Origin: Streptomyces marianii
Lineage (GTDB): Bacteria; Actinomycetota; Actinomycetes; Streptomycetales; Streptomycetaceae
NCBI RefSeq assembly: GCF_005795905.1
Contig: NZ_VAWE01000001.1
Span: forward strand, 3,952,001-4,016,000
Reading direction: 5' to 3'
DNA: 64,000 nucleotides
A program made the position numbers and the translations under genes. The notes beneath the pieces were generated by a model. It saw nothing but the letters and a program-made list of their open reading frames with translations, did not search any database and was not told the origin of the DNA. Of this stretch, positions 16,870-25,749 are shown one piece after another (within the stretch, counting starts at the first letter, position 1; each line of letters opens with the position of its first letter).

Positions 16870-17325
16870 ATGACCAGCACGACCGCGCCCACCAGCCAGG
16901 CGCGCCTGGCGCTGACGCCGAACACCTCCCTGGCCGGCTTGCTGGACGGGGCCTGGTGGCCGTACTCGCGCGACCTCACCGCCGAACTGCCGCCCCTGGT
17001 GGACGCGCTGGAGGAACGCCGGGGACGCATCACGCGCATCACGGCGAACCCCGCGCCCTGGCCCGTCGCCTCCTACAAGGTCCCTGTCGGCGGATACACC
17101 GTGCACGTCGGCTGGCTCACCGACCAGGACCGCGACACGATGATGCTGCTCTCGCACGCCCTCGGCCGCTGCGACCTGCTGGTGATTCCGCCCGAGACCG
17201 AACCCGCCCTTGCCGCCCTGCTGATGGCCGTCGCATCCGCCCCCGGCAACCTTCAACACCACCGACACCCTCATGTCCGACGAGAGCGCGATCGACCACC
17301 GTGTGCGGGAGACCCGAGGCAGTGA
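16870..17325 (+). CDS. DUF5994 family protein (second copy), possible 3' frameshift
   Basis: The ATG at 16870 begins MTSTTAPTSQARLALTPNTS; the family motif LLDGAWWPYSRDLTAELPPL follows. After about residue 128 (SAPGNLQ) the listed frame turns into His/Arg-rich sequence. An alternative frame from about nt 17253 reads MSDESAIDHRVRETRGSEAA and stays open to the TGA at 17381-17383. The original gene may therefore have been longer, with an indel near 17250. It is related to the copy at 14305-14814. Confidence 0.75.
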   Translation: MTSTTAPTSQARLALTPNTSLAGLLDGAWWPYSRDLTAELPPLVDALEERRGRITRITANPAPWPVASYKVPVGGYTVHVGWLTDQDRDTMMLLSHALGRCDLLVIPPETEPALAALLMAVASAPGNLQHHRHPHVRRERDRPPCAGDPRQ

Positions 17326-17383
17326 GGCCGCCTGGGAGACGGAAGGAGGGGCCTCCGCCCGCCCCGCCCCCCCCGACCCGTGA

Positions 17384-17799
17384 TGGGAGCGCGCCTGATC
17401 CCTCTGCCACGAAGCATGTGGAGGTGACGCCGGCCGTCCCGCGACCGCGCCGTTCCCCGTGGGGGAGACGTCCCGGCCGGTCGCCCTGTCTTCCGGAACG
17501 CTCCGTTCGGAGTGAACGAATACCTGCATTCGCGACCTGAGGGTTTACTCGTCCTCACTCGGAGACTTTTTGCCGGCAACGCGTAGAGGAAAATTTCGGT
17601 CGCGCACAGGCCGCAGTGACGTGCTACTGTCGATATCAGTTGCAGTTTTGGTACCCAAAGACTCCAGGCGCCTCCTGCCGGCCGCGTGCCGCATGGAAGC
17701 GCTTTGTATTTCCGGTCATTTTCCGGACAGGGCATCATCGCGGCGACACGGCGTCCGTAGGGTACGGATTCCGGCGTACTGCCCCAAAGGAGATATGAC
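17384..17799. other. Leader region upstream of the cold-shock gene
   Basis: No gene is seen. The stretch from about 17540 is AT-richer than its surroundings, suggesting a promoter and a long 5' untranslated leader, as is common for cspA-type genes. Exact -35/-10 boxes cannot be assigned with confidence. Confidence 0.45.
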
Positions 17800-18003
17800 A
17801 TGGCTACTGGCACCGTGAAGTGGTTCAACGCGGAAAAGGGATTCGGCTTCATCGAGCAGGACGGTGGCGGCGCCGATGTGTTCGCCCACTACTCGAACAT
17901 CGCCACCCAGGGCTTCCGTGAACTCCAGGAGGGCCAGAAGGTCTCCTTCGACATCGCGCAGGGCCAGAAGGGCCCGACGGCCGAGAACATCGTTTCCGCC
18001 TGA
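17800..18003 (+). CDS. CspA-family cold-shock protein
   Basis: 67 residues, the usual family length, ATG preceded by AAAGGAG 8 bp upstream. RNP1 is KGFGFI and RNP2 is VFAHY, so the single-stranded nucleic-acid binding surface is intact. These proteins melt RNA secondary structure and can act as transcription antiterminators. It is a single-gene unit with its own strong terminator. Confidence 0.97.
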   Translation: MATGTVKWFNAEKGFGFIEQDGGGADVFAHYSNIATQGFRELQEGQKVSFDIAQGQKGPTAENIVSA

Positions 18004-18021
18004 CGCCGACGCGTAACACGT

Positions 18022-18059
18022 AGCTGGGGCCCGCATCCCTCGGGGTGCGGGCCCCAGCT
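18022..18059 (+). terminator. Terminator of the cold-shock gene
   Basis: AGCTGGGGCCCGCA and TGCGGGCCCCAGCT pair perfectly (14 bp) around a 10-nt loop, 18 bp after the stop. There is no T run, which is usual in Streptomyces. Confidence 0.85.
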
Positions 18060-18282
18060 GCCTGCATTCGCAGGGATTTCGCGTACACCTGCACCTCTCA
18101 CTTTTCCTTGCTCGCCCAGTTGCACCGAAAACCTCGCCCTGGGCCACGCCGCCTGCCGGTCGCATTTCATTCGGCCTGTGTCTGTGATTCCCGACGCCGC
18201 TTATCCGCTGCCGGAATTCCTTGATACGCGCCGCACCAAGGAAGGTTCTGAATGAACCCCACACGCACGAACGGCCGTTCCT

Positions 18283-19747
18283 CCCAGGGCCCCGGCGAGT
18301 GCCTGGATCGTCCCGGCCTGGGGTGTTGATCTCGGTGGTGGCCCCGGGAAGCAGGTGAACACGGCACCTGTGGATCATGTAGTTCTCTACGCTGCAAGAT
18401 CCACGAAGGTGCCGTGTTCGTTCCTCCATCATTCCCTGTCGCTGCCCCCGTGCCTCATGCGCCCCGCCTGGAAGCCCTCGGCGAGAGCGCCGCCAAGGAG
18501 CAAGTCCGCTGCCTGGTAGCCGAGTTCGAATCGGTCACTGATCCGAGAGGGGCTTGCGGAGTGCGGTACCGGCTCTCCTCGCTGCTGGCCCTGGTGGTCT
18601 GCGCGATGACCCCGTCCGGCCACGACTCGATCACCGCGGCGGCGGAGTGGTGCCGACGTGCGACGTCGGAGGAACTGGCCGCCTTCGGCTTGCCCTACCA
18701 CCCACTCCTTGGCCGCTACCGGGTGCCGAGCGAGAAGACCCTGCGCAGCGTCCTGGGGCGGCTCGATCCCGGTGAGATCGGCGCGGCCAGCTACGACTAC
18801 CTTCGGCCTCTGCTGTCCGCACAGCCCCACCGGCCGGAGCCGGTAATGCCCGACGGTGGGGCTGAGCGTGAACAGCGCCGGGCCCACCGGGCGGCCGCCC
18901 GCGCCGAGCCGGTACGGCTCCGGCGGCGGGCGATCGCGGTGGACGGCAAGTGCCTGCGCGGCGCGAGGCGCCCGGACTGCAGCCGGGTCTTCGTCCTGTC
19001 CGCCGTCCGTCACGGCGACGGTGTCACTCTCGCCTCCCGCGAGATCGGCGCGAAGACCAACGAAATCCCCGAGTTCGCACCTCTCCTCGACAGAATCGAC
19101 GACGCGGATCTCGCGGGGGTGGTCGTTACCGCCGATGCCCTCCACGCCCAACGCGACCACGCCATCTACCTGCGCGAACGCGGCGCTCACTACCTGCTGA
19201 CCATCAAGAACAACCAGCGCGGCCAGGCCCGTCAACTCCACGCCCTGCCCTGGAAGGAGATCCCCGTGATCCACCGCGACGACGCCCGGGGCCACGGCCG
19301 TCACGAGCAGCGGCTCGTGCAGGTCGTCACCGTCGAGGGCCTGCTCTTCCCGCACGCGGCCCAGGTCCTGCGGATCCAGCGCCGTCGCCGTCTCTACGGG
19401 GCGAAAAAATGGTCCAGCGAGACCGTCTACGCCATCACCGACCTGCCCGCCGAGGAAGCGAACGCAGCCGAGATCGCGTCCTGGGCTCGCGGGCACTGGA
19501 CCGTGGAAAATACCGTCCACTGGTGTCGAGATGTCACCTTCAACGAGGACAAGTCCCAGGTCAGGACCCACAACGCGCCCGCCGTACTCGCTGCCCTCCG
19601 CGACCTGATCCGCAGCGCGCTCAAGCTCGCCGGCTACGTCAACATCGCCACCGGACGACGAGCCCACACCGAGCGCCCCCGCGTCCTAGCCCTCTACGGC
19701 ATCACATGATCAAACCGGACGATCCAGGCACTCGCCGGGGCCCTGGG
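18283..19747 (+). mobile_element. ISAs1-type insertion sequence
   Basis: 31-bp perfect inverted repeats, CCCAGGGCCCCGGCGAGTGC onward at 18283-18313 and its reverse complement at 19717-19747, flank one intact transposase gene. No matching target duplication is seen next to the ends. The element is complete and looks able to move. Confidence 0.9.
18414..19709 (+). CDS. ISAs1-family transposase
   Basis: 431 residues, start 100 bp inside the left repeat. The N-terminal region has LVAEFESVTDPRGACGVRYR and the early PSEKTLRSVLGRLDP segment. The DDE core shows AIAVDGKCLRGAR (first D), VVVTADALHAQ (second D) and RGHWTVENTVHWCRDVTFNED (E), which are characteristic of the ISAs1 group. No frameshift is seen. 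The end is inside the right inverted repeat region by 8 bp short, as usual. Confidence 0.93.
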   Translation: MFVPPSFPVAAPVPHAPRLEALGESAAKEQVRCLVAEFESVTDPRGACGVRYRLSSLLALVVCAMTPSGHDSITAAAEWCRRATSEELAAFGLPYHPLLGRYRVPSEKTLRSVLGRLDPGEIGAASYDYLRPLLSAQPHRPEPVMPDGGAEREQRRAHRAAARAEPVRLRRRAIAVDGKCLRGARRPDCSRVFVLSAVRHGDGVTLASREIGAKTNEIPEFAPLLDRIDDADLAGVVVTADALHAQRDHAIYLRERGAHYLLTIKNNQRGQARQLHALPWKEIPVIHRDDARGHGRHEQRLVQVVTVEGLLFPHAAQVLRIQRRRRLYGAKKWSSETVYAITDLPAEEANAAEIASWARGHWTVENTVHWCRDVTFNEDKSQVRTHNAPAVLAALRDLIRSALKLAGYVNIATGRRAHTERPRVLALYGIT

Positions 19748-19909
19748 TGCGGCCCGGGTAGGTTCCGGGACCGCACCCCCTGTGCGTCACCTCCGCCGGG
19801 CCGTTCCGGCAGGACCCACGAGCGGTGGAACGATCCCGCGGACGGTGGCGGTCGCGCTGGTGCCCGGCCCCCGATCCGCCGACGCGAGCTGGCTGCGGAC
19901 GGTGGCGTC

Positions 19910-20104
19910 GATGTCACCGGCGAGCTTGCGCTGGTGCTCCCACTCCGCCACCACGTGCTGCACGCCATGCTCCACCGCACGCTCGGCGACGACGCCCGCC
20001 AACACGGCTCCCTCGTCGACGTCGGCCGCCTCCGCTTCGATTTCGCCCACTTCTCCGCCGTCGACCGCCCCCAGTTCGCCGCCATCGAGACGTCAGTTCC
20101 GTGA
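19910..20104 (+). pseudogene. Alanyl-tRNA synthetase fragment (editing-domain region)
   Basis: The frame reads ELALVLPLRHHVLHAMLHRT, then LGDDARQHGSLVDVGRLRFD and FAHFSAVDRPQFAAIE before a stop. The stretch LH..L...LG....Q.GSLV...RLRFDF.HF matches the AlaRS/AlaX editing domain closely, including part of its zinc histidine motif. Only about 60 residues remain and there is no start, so it is a broken piece, either of alaS or of an AlaX-type trans-editing protein. It lies 160 bp from the insertion sequence, which may have brought or broken it. Confidence 0.55.
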
Positions 20105-20452
20105 CCGAGTCCCCCTCGGCGAACGGCCGGACCACGACTCGTCCACGGCTGCTGAGTCGCGTCGGCCTGCCGACTGATGATCCGCCCATCTCCCCCATTG
20201 CCGACCGAAGTGAAGATGTTCCGCCCGCTGGGCTGGGCGTATGCCGCCGACAGCGCGCAGGCGGCTCGTCCCGACGCGGGAGCCCCGTATGCGCAGACGG
20301 CCCGTTGCGCGCACGGGTGCCATCCGCGCGCGTACACCCGGGGCCTGGTCCCGGGGAGAGACACATGGCCCTGCGGCAGGCCGAACGGCCCATCGTGATC
20401 CTCTGCGAAGGCTCACACACTGGGAGGAGGAACCCTTCGAGGAGGTGAGCCA
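20105..20452. other. Intergenic region, nothing recognised
   Basis: Several overlapping frames are open but Arg/Pro-rich and without family resemblance. It contains the promoter region for the SHOCT gene and two strong purine stretches, GGGAGGAGG (20421) and GAGGAGGTGAG, the latter being the SHOCT ribosome-binding site. Confidence 0.4.
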
Positions 20453-20455
20453 GTG

Positions 20456-20719
20456 ATGTACTGGCATGACGGCGGAGGCTGGGCATGGATGGCTTTCATG
20501 CCGTTGCTGTGGATCCTGCTCATCGGCCTGGTCATATGGGCGGTGGTCCGACTCACCCAGCGCCCCTCCTCCCACAGTGGTGCCACCGACCGCGAGAGAG
20601 CGCCGAGTGAGACCCCTGAGGAGATCCTCGACCGACGCTTTGCCTCCGGGGAGATCGACGCCGCCGCTTACTCCGAGGCGCGCAAGAAGCTCGCCGAGCA
20701 CAGGCCGAGATCCCGATGA
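20456..20719 (+). CDS. SHOCT-domain small membrane protein
   Basis: 87 residues from ATG 20456 (GTG at 20453 is equally possible; GGAGG lies 7-10 bp upstream). One transmembrane helix (FMPLLWILLIGLVIWAVV) follows a Trp/Gly/His-rich start. The C-terminal SHOCT motif is PEEILDRRFASGEIDAAAYS. SHOCT modules are short C-terminal helices linked to oligomerisation. Overlap with the next gene (ATGA) and nearness to the metal ATPase suggest a small metal-stress operon. Confidence 0.85.
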   Translation: MYWHDGGGWAWMAFMPLLWILLIGLVIWAVVRLTQRPSSHSGATDRERAPSETPEEILDRRFASGEIDAAAYSEARKKLAEHRPRSR

Positions 20720-21354
20720 GAACCGTGCCACGTGGTCGGGGAGTGCCGCTGGTGGTGCTGGTCGTCGCGGTGTCGGCGCTGATCGCGTCGTTGGTGTGGG
20801 TGGTCGGCGCCGACACCTGGCGGCCCGGGCCATGGGCGATGACGGGGGCGGTCTCCCGGGAAGGCCCGGTCCGCGACTTCTCCGACGCCGAACAGGCGGC
20901 CCAGCGGTTCGCCGACCGCTGGAACCTGCGCGTCGGGGAGGTCATGCGGTTCAGTGACGGCTACTACGCACAGCTTCTCGACTCGCGCGGCAGGGGCGCC
21001 ACGGAAGTGCTGATCGACCCGGGGGGCGGCACCGTCCACAGGGAGTTCGGCCCGGCCATGATGTGGAACACCGCGTACGGCATGATGGCGCGGCCCGTCG
21101 AGACCGGCTCCCGCACGATCGAGCCCGGTCGGGCCGTGCGGATCGCCGACCAATGGCTGGGGGAGCACCGGCCCGGCCTGCGCGCCGCCGAACCGACGGC
21201 GTTCCCGGGCTACTACACGCTGCACACCCTGCGCGGTGACCGGATCACGGGCATGCTGTCGGTCAACTCGTCCACGGGACAGGTGTGGTACCACACCTGG
21301 CACGGCGAGTTCCTGGGTACGAGCGAGCACCCTCCCACCCCTCTGACGCCATGA
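20716..21354 (+). CDS. Membrane-anchored hypothetical protein of the metal operon
   Basis: 212 residues, ATG overlapping the SHOCT stop. One N-terminal signal anchor (PLVVLVVAVSALIASLVWVV) and an exported domain. The two similar segments (DAEQAAQRFADRW...VGEVMRFSDGYYAQLLD and RAVRIADQWL...TAFPGYYTLHTL) look like a tandem PepSY-like fold; the second ends GDRITGMLSVNSSTGQVWYH. Met, His and Trp are common. Such proteins are often found beside copper P-type ATPases. Role unknown. Confidence 0.75.
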   Translation: MRTVPRGRGVPLVVLVVAVSALIASLVWVVGADTWRPGPWAMTGAVSREGPVRDFSDAEQAAQRFADRWNLRVGEVMRFSDGYYAQLLDSRGRGATEVLIDPGGGTVHREFGPAMMWNTAYGMMARPVETGSRTIEPGRAVRIADQWLGEHRPGLRAAEPTAFPGYYTLHTLRGDRITGMLSVNSSTGQVWYHTWHGEFLGTSEHPPTPLTP

Positions 21355-21488
21355 GGGCCGCACCGCGGTCTCCGGTTCACGGCTCGTGCTCGTGCTCGTG
21401 GCGGAGTCGAAGCCGGCCCCTGCAGACGGTGCGCGCGGCGCTGGGGCATGGACCATCCTGCCTTCGACTCGTCGGGAGATGAGGGCAC

Positions 21489-24011
21489 ATGTCCCACCCG
21501 CCGGAGAGGAACGGTCCCCGGATCCCGGAGGCCGGGGGCAAGGGGCGCAGCACGGCGGTACTCGATGTGAGGGGGCTGAACTGGGCCTCTCAGCAGAGCA
21601 CCGTCGCCGCCGTGCTGGGTCGCCGACCGGGTGTACTGGACGTCGAGGTGAACCCCGTCGCCCAGGAGGCCACGGTGGTGTTCGACCCGCGCAGTACGTC
21701 GCTGGCCCAGCTGCGCCGCTGGGTGACGGAGTGCGGCTACCACTGTGCCGGGCAGTCGGTGCCCGGGCACATCTGCGACCCCATGGCCGAGCCGGATCCG
21801 CCCCCGCCGGCCCGGCCGGCGCCCGCCGGACCTACAGCGCCCGTCGAGCGCCCCGCTCATCCGCCCGCGGCCCCCTCGGAGGTTCTCACGCCTGGGGAGG
21901 CACTACCGCCGCACGAGGCCATGGGCCATGGCGGGCATGCCGGTATGTCGATGGCGGCGATGGTCGCCGACATGCGCAACCGCTTCCTCGTCGCGGTGTC
22001 CTTCTCCGTCCCGATCGTGATCTGGTCGCCGATCGGTGAGGACGTCCTCGGCCTCCACGCCCCCGTACCCTTCGGTCTCCGGCAGGACGTGTGGGCGCTG
22101 CTCCTGAGCCTGCCGGTGATCTTCTACTCGTGCACGATCTTCTTCACCGGCGCGGTACGGGCCCTGCGGGCGCGCACCCTGGACATGATGGTGCTGGTCG
22201 CCGTCGCCGTCGGCGCCGGCTGGGTGTACTCGCTGGTCGTCACCCTCACCGGGGGCGGAGAAGTCTTCTACGAAGCGGCTACCGTCCTGGCTTCGTTCGT
22301 CCTGCTCGGACATTGGTTCGAAATGCGTGCCCGGGGCGGGGCCAACGATGCCATCCGCGCGCTCCTGGATCTCGCTCCGCCCAGGGCGCTGGTGCTGCGC
22401 GACGGCGAGCCGGTCGAGATCCCCACGGCCGAGGTCGCCGTCGGTGATCTGCTCCTGGTGCGCCCCGGCACGAAAATCGCCGCCGATGGCGTGGTCGAGG
22501 AGGGCGAGAGCGACGTCGACGAGTCGACGGTGACTGGTGAGAGCCTCCCCGTCCACAAGGCGCCGGGGGACGAAGTGGTCGGCGCGACCGTCAACGCCAA
22601 CGGCACGCTGCGCGTCAGGGCCGTCAGGATCGGCGCGGACACGGCACTGGCCCAGATCGTCAAGCTCGTGCAGGAGGCGCAGAACTCCAAGGCTCCCGGG
22701 CAGCGACTGGCCGACCGGGCCGCCTTCTGGCTGGTCTTCGTCGCGTTGATCGGCGGCGCGCTCACCCTGGCCGTGTGGCTGCTGGCCACCGACCGGCCGT
22801 TCAGCTCCGCCATGCTCTTCGCCATCACGGTCGTCGTCATCACCTGCCCCGACGCGCTGGGCCTGGCCACCCCGACGGCGATCATGGTGGGTACGGGCCT
22901 GGGCGCCCGGCGCGGGGTGCTGTTCAAGAACGCGGCCGCCCTCGAAGCCACCGCCTCCGTCCAGACCGTCGTCATGGACAAGACCGGCACCCTCACCAAG
23001 GGCGAGCCGGAGGTCACCGACGTCATCACGGCCCCCGGCACGGACCGGGACGAGGTGCTGAGGCTGGTCGCCGCCGTCGAGCGGCAGTCCGAGCACCCCC
23101 TGGCCGAGGCGGTCGTCCGTCACGCCGACGGCCGCGGTGTGCCGCGGGCCGACGCACGCCACTTCGAGAACGTACCGGGCCACGGCGCGACCGCCGTGGT
23201 CGACGGTCACCGCGTCGCCGTGGGGAACCGGCGCCTGGCGGCACGCGAAGGCGTCGACCTCGGTCCGCTCGCGGAGAGGCGCGACGAACTGGCCGCCACC
23301 GGCCGCACCGTCGTCATCGCCTCCGTCGACAGCCGGGCGGCGGCGATCATCGGCATCGCCGACGCGGCACGGGACACCTCCGCGACCGCCGTCGCGGAAC
23401 TCCACTCCCTCGGCGTCGAGGTCGTCATGCTCACCGGCGACAACGAGGCCACCGCCCGGCGCATCGCCGACCAGCTGGGCATCGACACCGTCATCGCCGA
23501 GGTGCTCCCGGGCGAGAAGGCCGCGAAGATCGCGGAACTCCAGCGCGGCGGCCCCACCGCCGAGGAAGGCGCGGGCCGCAAGGTCGCCATGGTCGGTGAC
23601 GGCGTCAACGACGCCCCCGCCCTCGCTCAGGCCGATCTCGGCATCGCGATCGGCGCCGGCACCGACGTCGCCATCGAAACAGCCGACCTCGTCCTCATGC
23701 GCTCCGATCCGCTGGACGTGCCCACCGCCCTGCGCATCGGTCGCGGCACCCTGCGGAAGATGCGGCAGAACCTCGGCTGGGCCGTCGGCTACAACGCCAT
23801 CGCTCTCCCCATCGCCGCGGGTGTCTTCGAACCCGCCACCGGGCTCGTCCTGCGGCCCGAGATCGCCGCCCTGTCCATGTCGGGCTCCAGCGTCATCGTC
23901 GCCCTCAACGCCCTCGCCCTCAAACGCCTGCGCCTGCCGCGGCACGCGGCGGACGCCTCCTCCGAGCCCGCGACAGAGACAGGAAAGGCGAGCCTGCCCG
24001 AAGGACGGTGA
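21489..24011 (+). CDS. Heavy-metal P1B-type ATPase with CPD motif
   Basis: 840 residues. An HMA-like ferredoxin fold opens the protein ([20 protein letters not shown]) but its CxxC is missing. Next comes a Pro-rich linker and a His/Met-rich [14 protein letters not shown] stretch like that of CopB-type pumps. Six or more membrane helices surround TGES (about residue 345), the ion-path motif [11 protein letters not shown] (Cys-Pro-Asp, residues 453-455), the phosphorylation site DKTGTLT (Asp497) and [10 protein letters not shown]. It is a metal exporter; CPD in place of CPC or CPH leaves the ion uncertain, with copper favoured by the His/Met tract. Confidence 0.92.
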   Translation: MSHPPERNGPRIPEAGGKGRSTAVLDVRGLNWASQQSTVAAVLGRRPGVLDVEVNPVAQEATVVFDPRSTSLAQLRRWVTECGYHCAGQSVPGHICDPMAEPDPPPPARPAPAGPTAPVERPAHPPAAPSEVLTPGEALPPHEAMGHGGHAGMSMAAMVADMRNRFLVAVSFSVPIVIWSPIGEDVLGLHAPVPFGLRQDVWALLLSLPVIFYSCTIFFTGAVRALRARTLDMMVLVAVAVGAGWVYSLVVTLTGGGEVFYEAATVLASFVLLGHWFEMRARGGANDAIRALLDLAPPRALVLRDGEPVEIPTAEVAVGDLLLVRPGTKIAADGVVEEGESDVDESTVTGESLPVHKAPGDEVVGATVNANGTLRVRAVRIGADTALAQIVKLVQEAQNSKAPGQRLADRAAFWLVFVALIGGALTLAVWLLATDRPFSSAMLFAITVVVITCPDALGLATPTAIMVGTGLGARRGVLFKNAAALEATASVQTVVMDKTGTLTKGEPEVTDVITAPGTDRDEVLRLVAAVERQSEHPLAEAVVRHADGRGVPRADARHFENVPGHGATAVVDGHRVAVGNRRLAAREGVDLGPLAERRDELAATGRTVVIASVDSRAAAIIGIADAARDTSATAVAELHSLGVEVVMLTGDNEATARRIADQLGIDTVIAEVLPGEKAAKIAELQRGGPTAEEGAGRKVAMVGDGVNDAPALAQADLGIAIGAGTDVAIETADLVLMRSDPLDVPTALRIGRGTLRKMRQNLGWAVGYNAIALPIAAGVFEPATGLVLRPEIAALSMSGSSVIVALNALALKRLRLPRHAADASSEPATETGKASLPEGR

Positions 24012-24464
24012 CGGACAGGGGCAGGTGCCGCGACAGCCGACTCACACCGCCGCGGCGGACACGTCCGTGCCACAACGTGCCAGTCTCCAGCGGAAACCGT
24101 CCCGCCGCATGACTTCCGGGTCCAGGAACCCGTGGCGACGGCCGTCCAAGAGGCAGAAGTACTCCGCCCTCCAGTCGATCTTCATGCCGCGAGGTTAGAC
24201 ACCATGGGCGAGGACGGACGGTCCCGCCCGGCTCAGCGCGTTCGCCAGGGCCCGGCAGTGGACCTCTCCGTGCGGAACGGCCCTGAGCGCGAGAACCGAT
24301 CGACGACCCTGAGCCGGTCGGACCCGGTCAGTGGAATGAAGGCGCTTGCCGTCGCTTTCCGCCCCTCACCAGGTCCCTCCAGAAGGTGATCCGGGTCACT
24401 TCCTGTCACAGGGGGCGATGGTCCGGTGTCTTGTGCCCGACCCCTTGAGACAGAGGAGGAAGCC
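24012..24464. other. Intergenic region with third GTGCCAGT-type motif
   Basis: No gene is seen over 450 bp. At 24068-24103 lies CGTGCCACAACGTGCCAGTC followed by TCCAGCGGAAACCGTC, closely matching the motif at 2505 and, less closely, the one near 13224. There is no tRNA-like segment here. The end holds the promoter region and AGAGGAGGA site of the oxidoreductase gene. Confidence 0.5.
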
Positions 24465-25712
24465 ATGCCTGACAGGAACGGCACGAAGCACCGCGTCGTC
24501 GTCCTCGGCGCCGGTTACGCCGGGGCCTACGTCGCCGGGACCCTGGCGCGGCGGCTGGCACCGTCGGATGCCGAGATCACCGTGGTGAACGCCGAGCCGG
24601 ACTTCGTGCAGCGGCTGCGGCTGCACCAGCTCGCGGCCGGCCAGGAGATCGAGGCCCCACGGCTCGCCGACGTCTTCGCGGGAACCGGGATCCGGCTGCG
24701 GCTGGCCCAGGTCACCGACATCGAACCCGAGCGCCGGGTCGTCGCCGTGGCCGGCACCGACGGTGGCGGTGAGGTCGGCTACGACACGCTCGTCTACGCG
24801 CTGGGCAGTCACGGCGCCGACCACGGTGTCCCCGGAGTCGCCGAGCACGCCTTCGACGTCGCAGGCCGGCCCTCCGCGCTGCGGCTGCGTGACCGCCTGG
24901 ACGGTCTGGAGGCGCGGAGCGAGGGCGGGAAGGTGGTGGTCGTCGGCGACGGGCTGACCGGGATCGAGACCGCCGCCGAGGTCGCCGAGTCCCGGCCCGG
25001 CTTGTCGGTGACGCTCATCGCCCGAGGCGCATTGGCCACTGCGCTCTCCGCCGGGGCCCGCGACCACCTGCGTCGGGCCTGCGACCGGTTCGGCATCACC
25101 GTCCTGGAGCACGCCGGCGTGGAAAGCGTCGAAGCGAAGCGGGTGCTCTGCGCGGACGGCACCGCCCTGCCGTCCGACGCGACCGTGTGGACGGCCGGGT
25201 TCGCGGTCGCCCCGATCGCCGCCGGCGCCGGCCTCGAGGTCACCGACGGCGGCCGGATCGTCGTCGACCGCACCATGCGCTCGGTGTCACACCCGAACGT
25301 GTACGCCGTCGGCGACAGCGCCCACACCCTCGGCGACAACGGCCTTCCCCTGCCGATGTCCTGCGCCTCGGCCGGCTACACCGGACGACAGGCGACGGCC
25401 GCGATCGTGGCCCGCCTGACCGGCGGCAAGGTCAAGCAGACCGGGCTGGAGTACGTGGGCAACCACATCAGCCTCGGGCGGCGCGACGGCATCCTGCAGA
25501 TGGTCGGCCATGACGCCCAGGCGAAGCCGAAGTACCTGGGCGGCCGGAAAGCCGCGCGGATCAAGGCCGGCATCCTCAGCATGTCGCTGTGGACCACCTC
25601 CCACCCCACCTTCGGCCTCCCCACTCGAAGGCAGCGCCTGACCGACACGCCGGAATCGAACGACGAGACAGCGACCCGCCCGGTCGGAAGCGGAGAAGCC
25701 GCCCGTGGCTGA
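24465..25712 (+). CDS. FAD-dependent NAD(P)H oxidoreductase (NDH-2-like)
   Basis: 415 residues, ATG with GAGGAGGA upstream. Two Rossmann motifs are visible: VVVLGAGYAGAYVAG at the start for FAD and VVVVGDGLTGIETAAEVAE near residue 160 for NAD(P)H. NVYAVGDSAHT near residue 280 is the second FAD-binding site. The fold matches type II NADH dehydrogenases and related quinone reductases; the C-terminal amphipathic part could touch the membrane. It is 37 bp upstream of an ECF41 sigma factor; such sigma factors usually sit next to an oxidoreductase or CMD protein that they control. Confidence 0.9.
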   Translation: MPDRNGTKHRVVVLGAGYAGAYVAGTLARRLAPSDAEITVVNAEPDFVQRLRLHQLAAGQEIEAPRLADVFAGTGIRLRLAQVTDIEPERRVVAVAGTDGGGEVGYDTLVYALGSHGADHGVPGVAEHAFDVAGRPSALRLRDRLDGLEARSEGGKVVVVGDGLTGIETAAEVAESRPGLSVTLIARGALATALSAGARDHLRRACDRFGITVLEHAGVESVEAKRVLCADGTALPSDATVWTAGFAVAPIAAGAGLEVTDGGRIVVDRTMRSVSHPNVYAVGDSAHTLGDNGLPLPMSCASAGYTGRQATAAIVARLTGGKVKQTGLEYVGNHISLGRRDGILQMVGHDAQAKPKYLGGRKAARIKAGILSMSLWTTSHPTFGLPTRRQRLTDTPESNDETATRPVGSGEAARG

Positions 25713-25749
25713 GCCGTCCCGCCGTCCATGCCAGAAGTGAGGCCCTGAG

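Noticed and set aside
18270..19760. Target-site duplication of the ISAs1-type element
   Set aside because: Flanking 8-10 bp do not match outside the 31-bp inverted repeats.
21903..23945. 680-residue minus-strand ORF over the metal ATPase
   Set aside because: Shadow frame with Gly/Asp/Val bias; the plus strand has complete P-type ATPase motifs.
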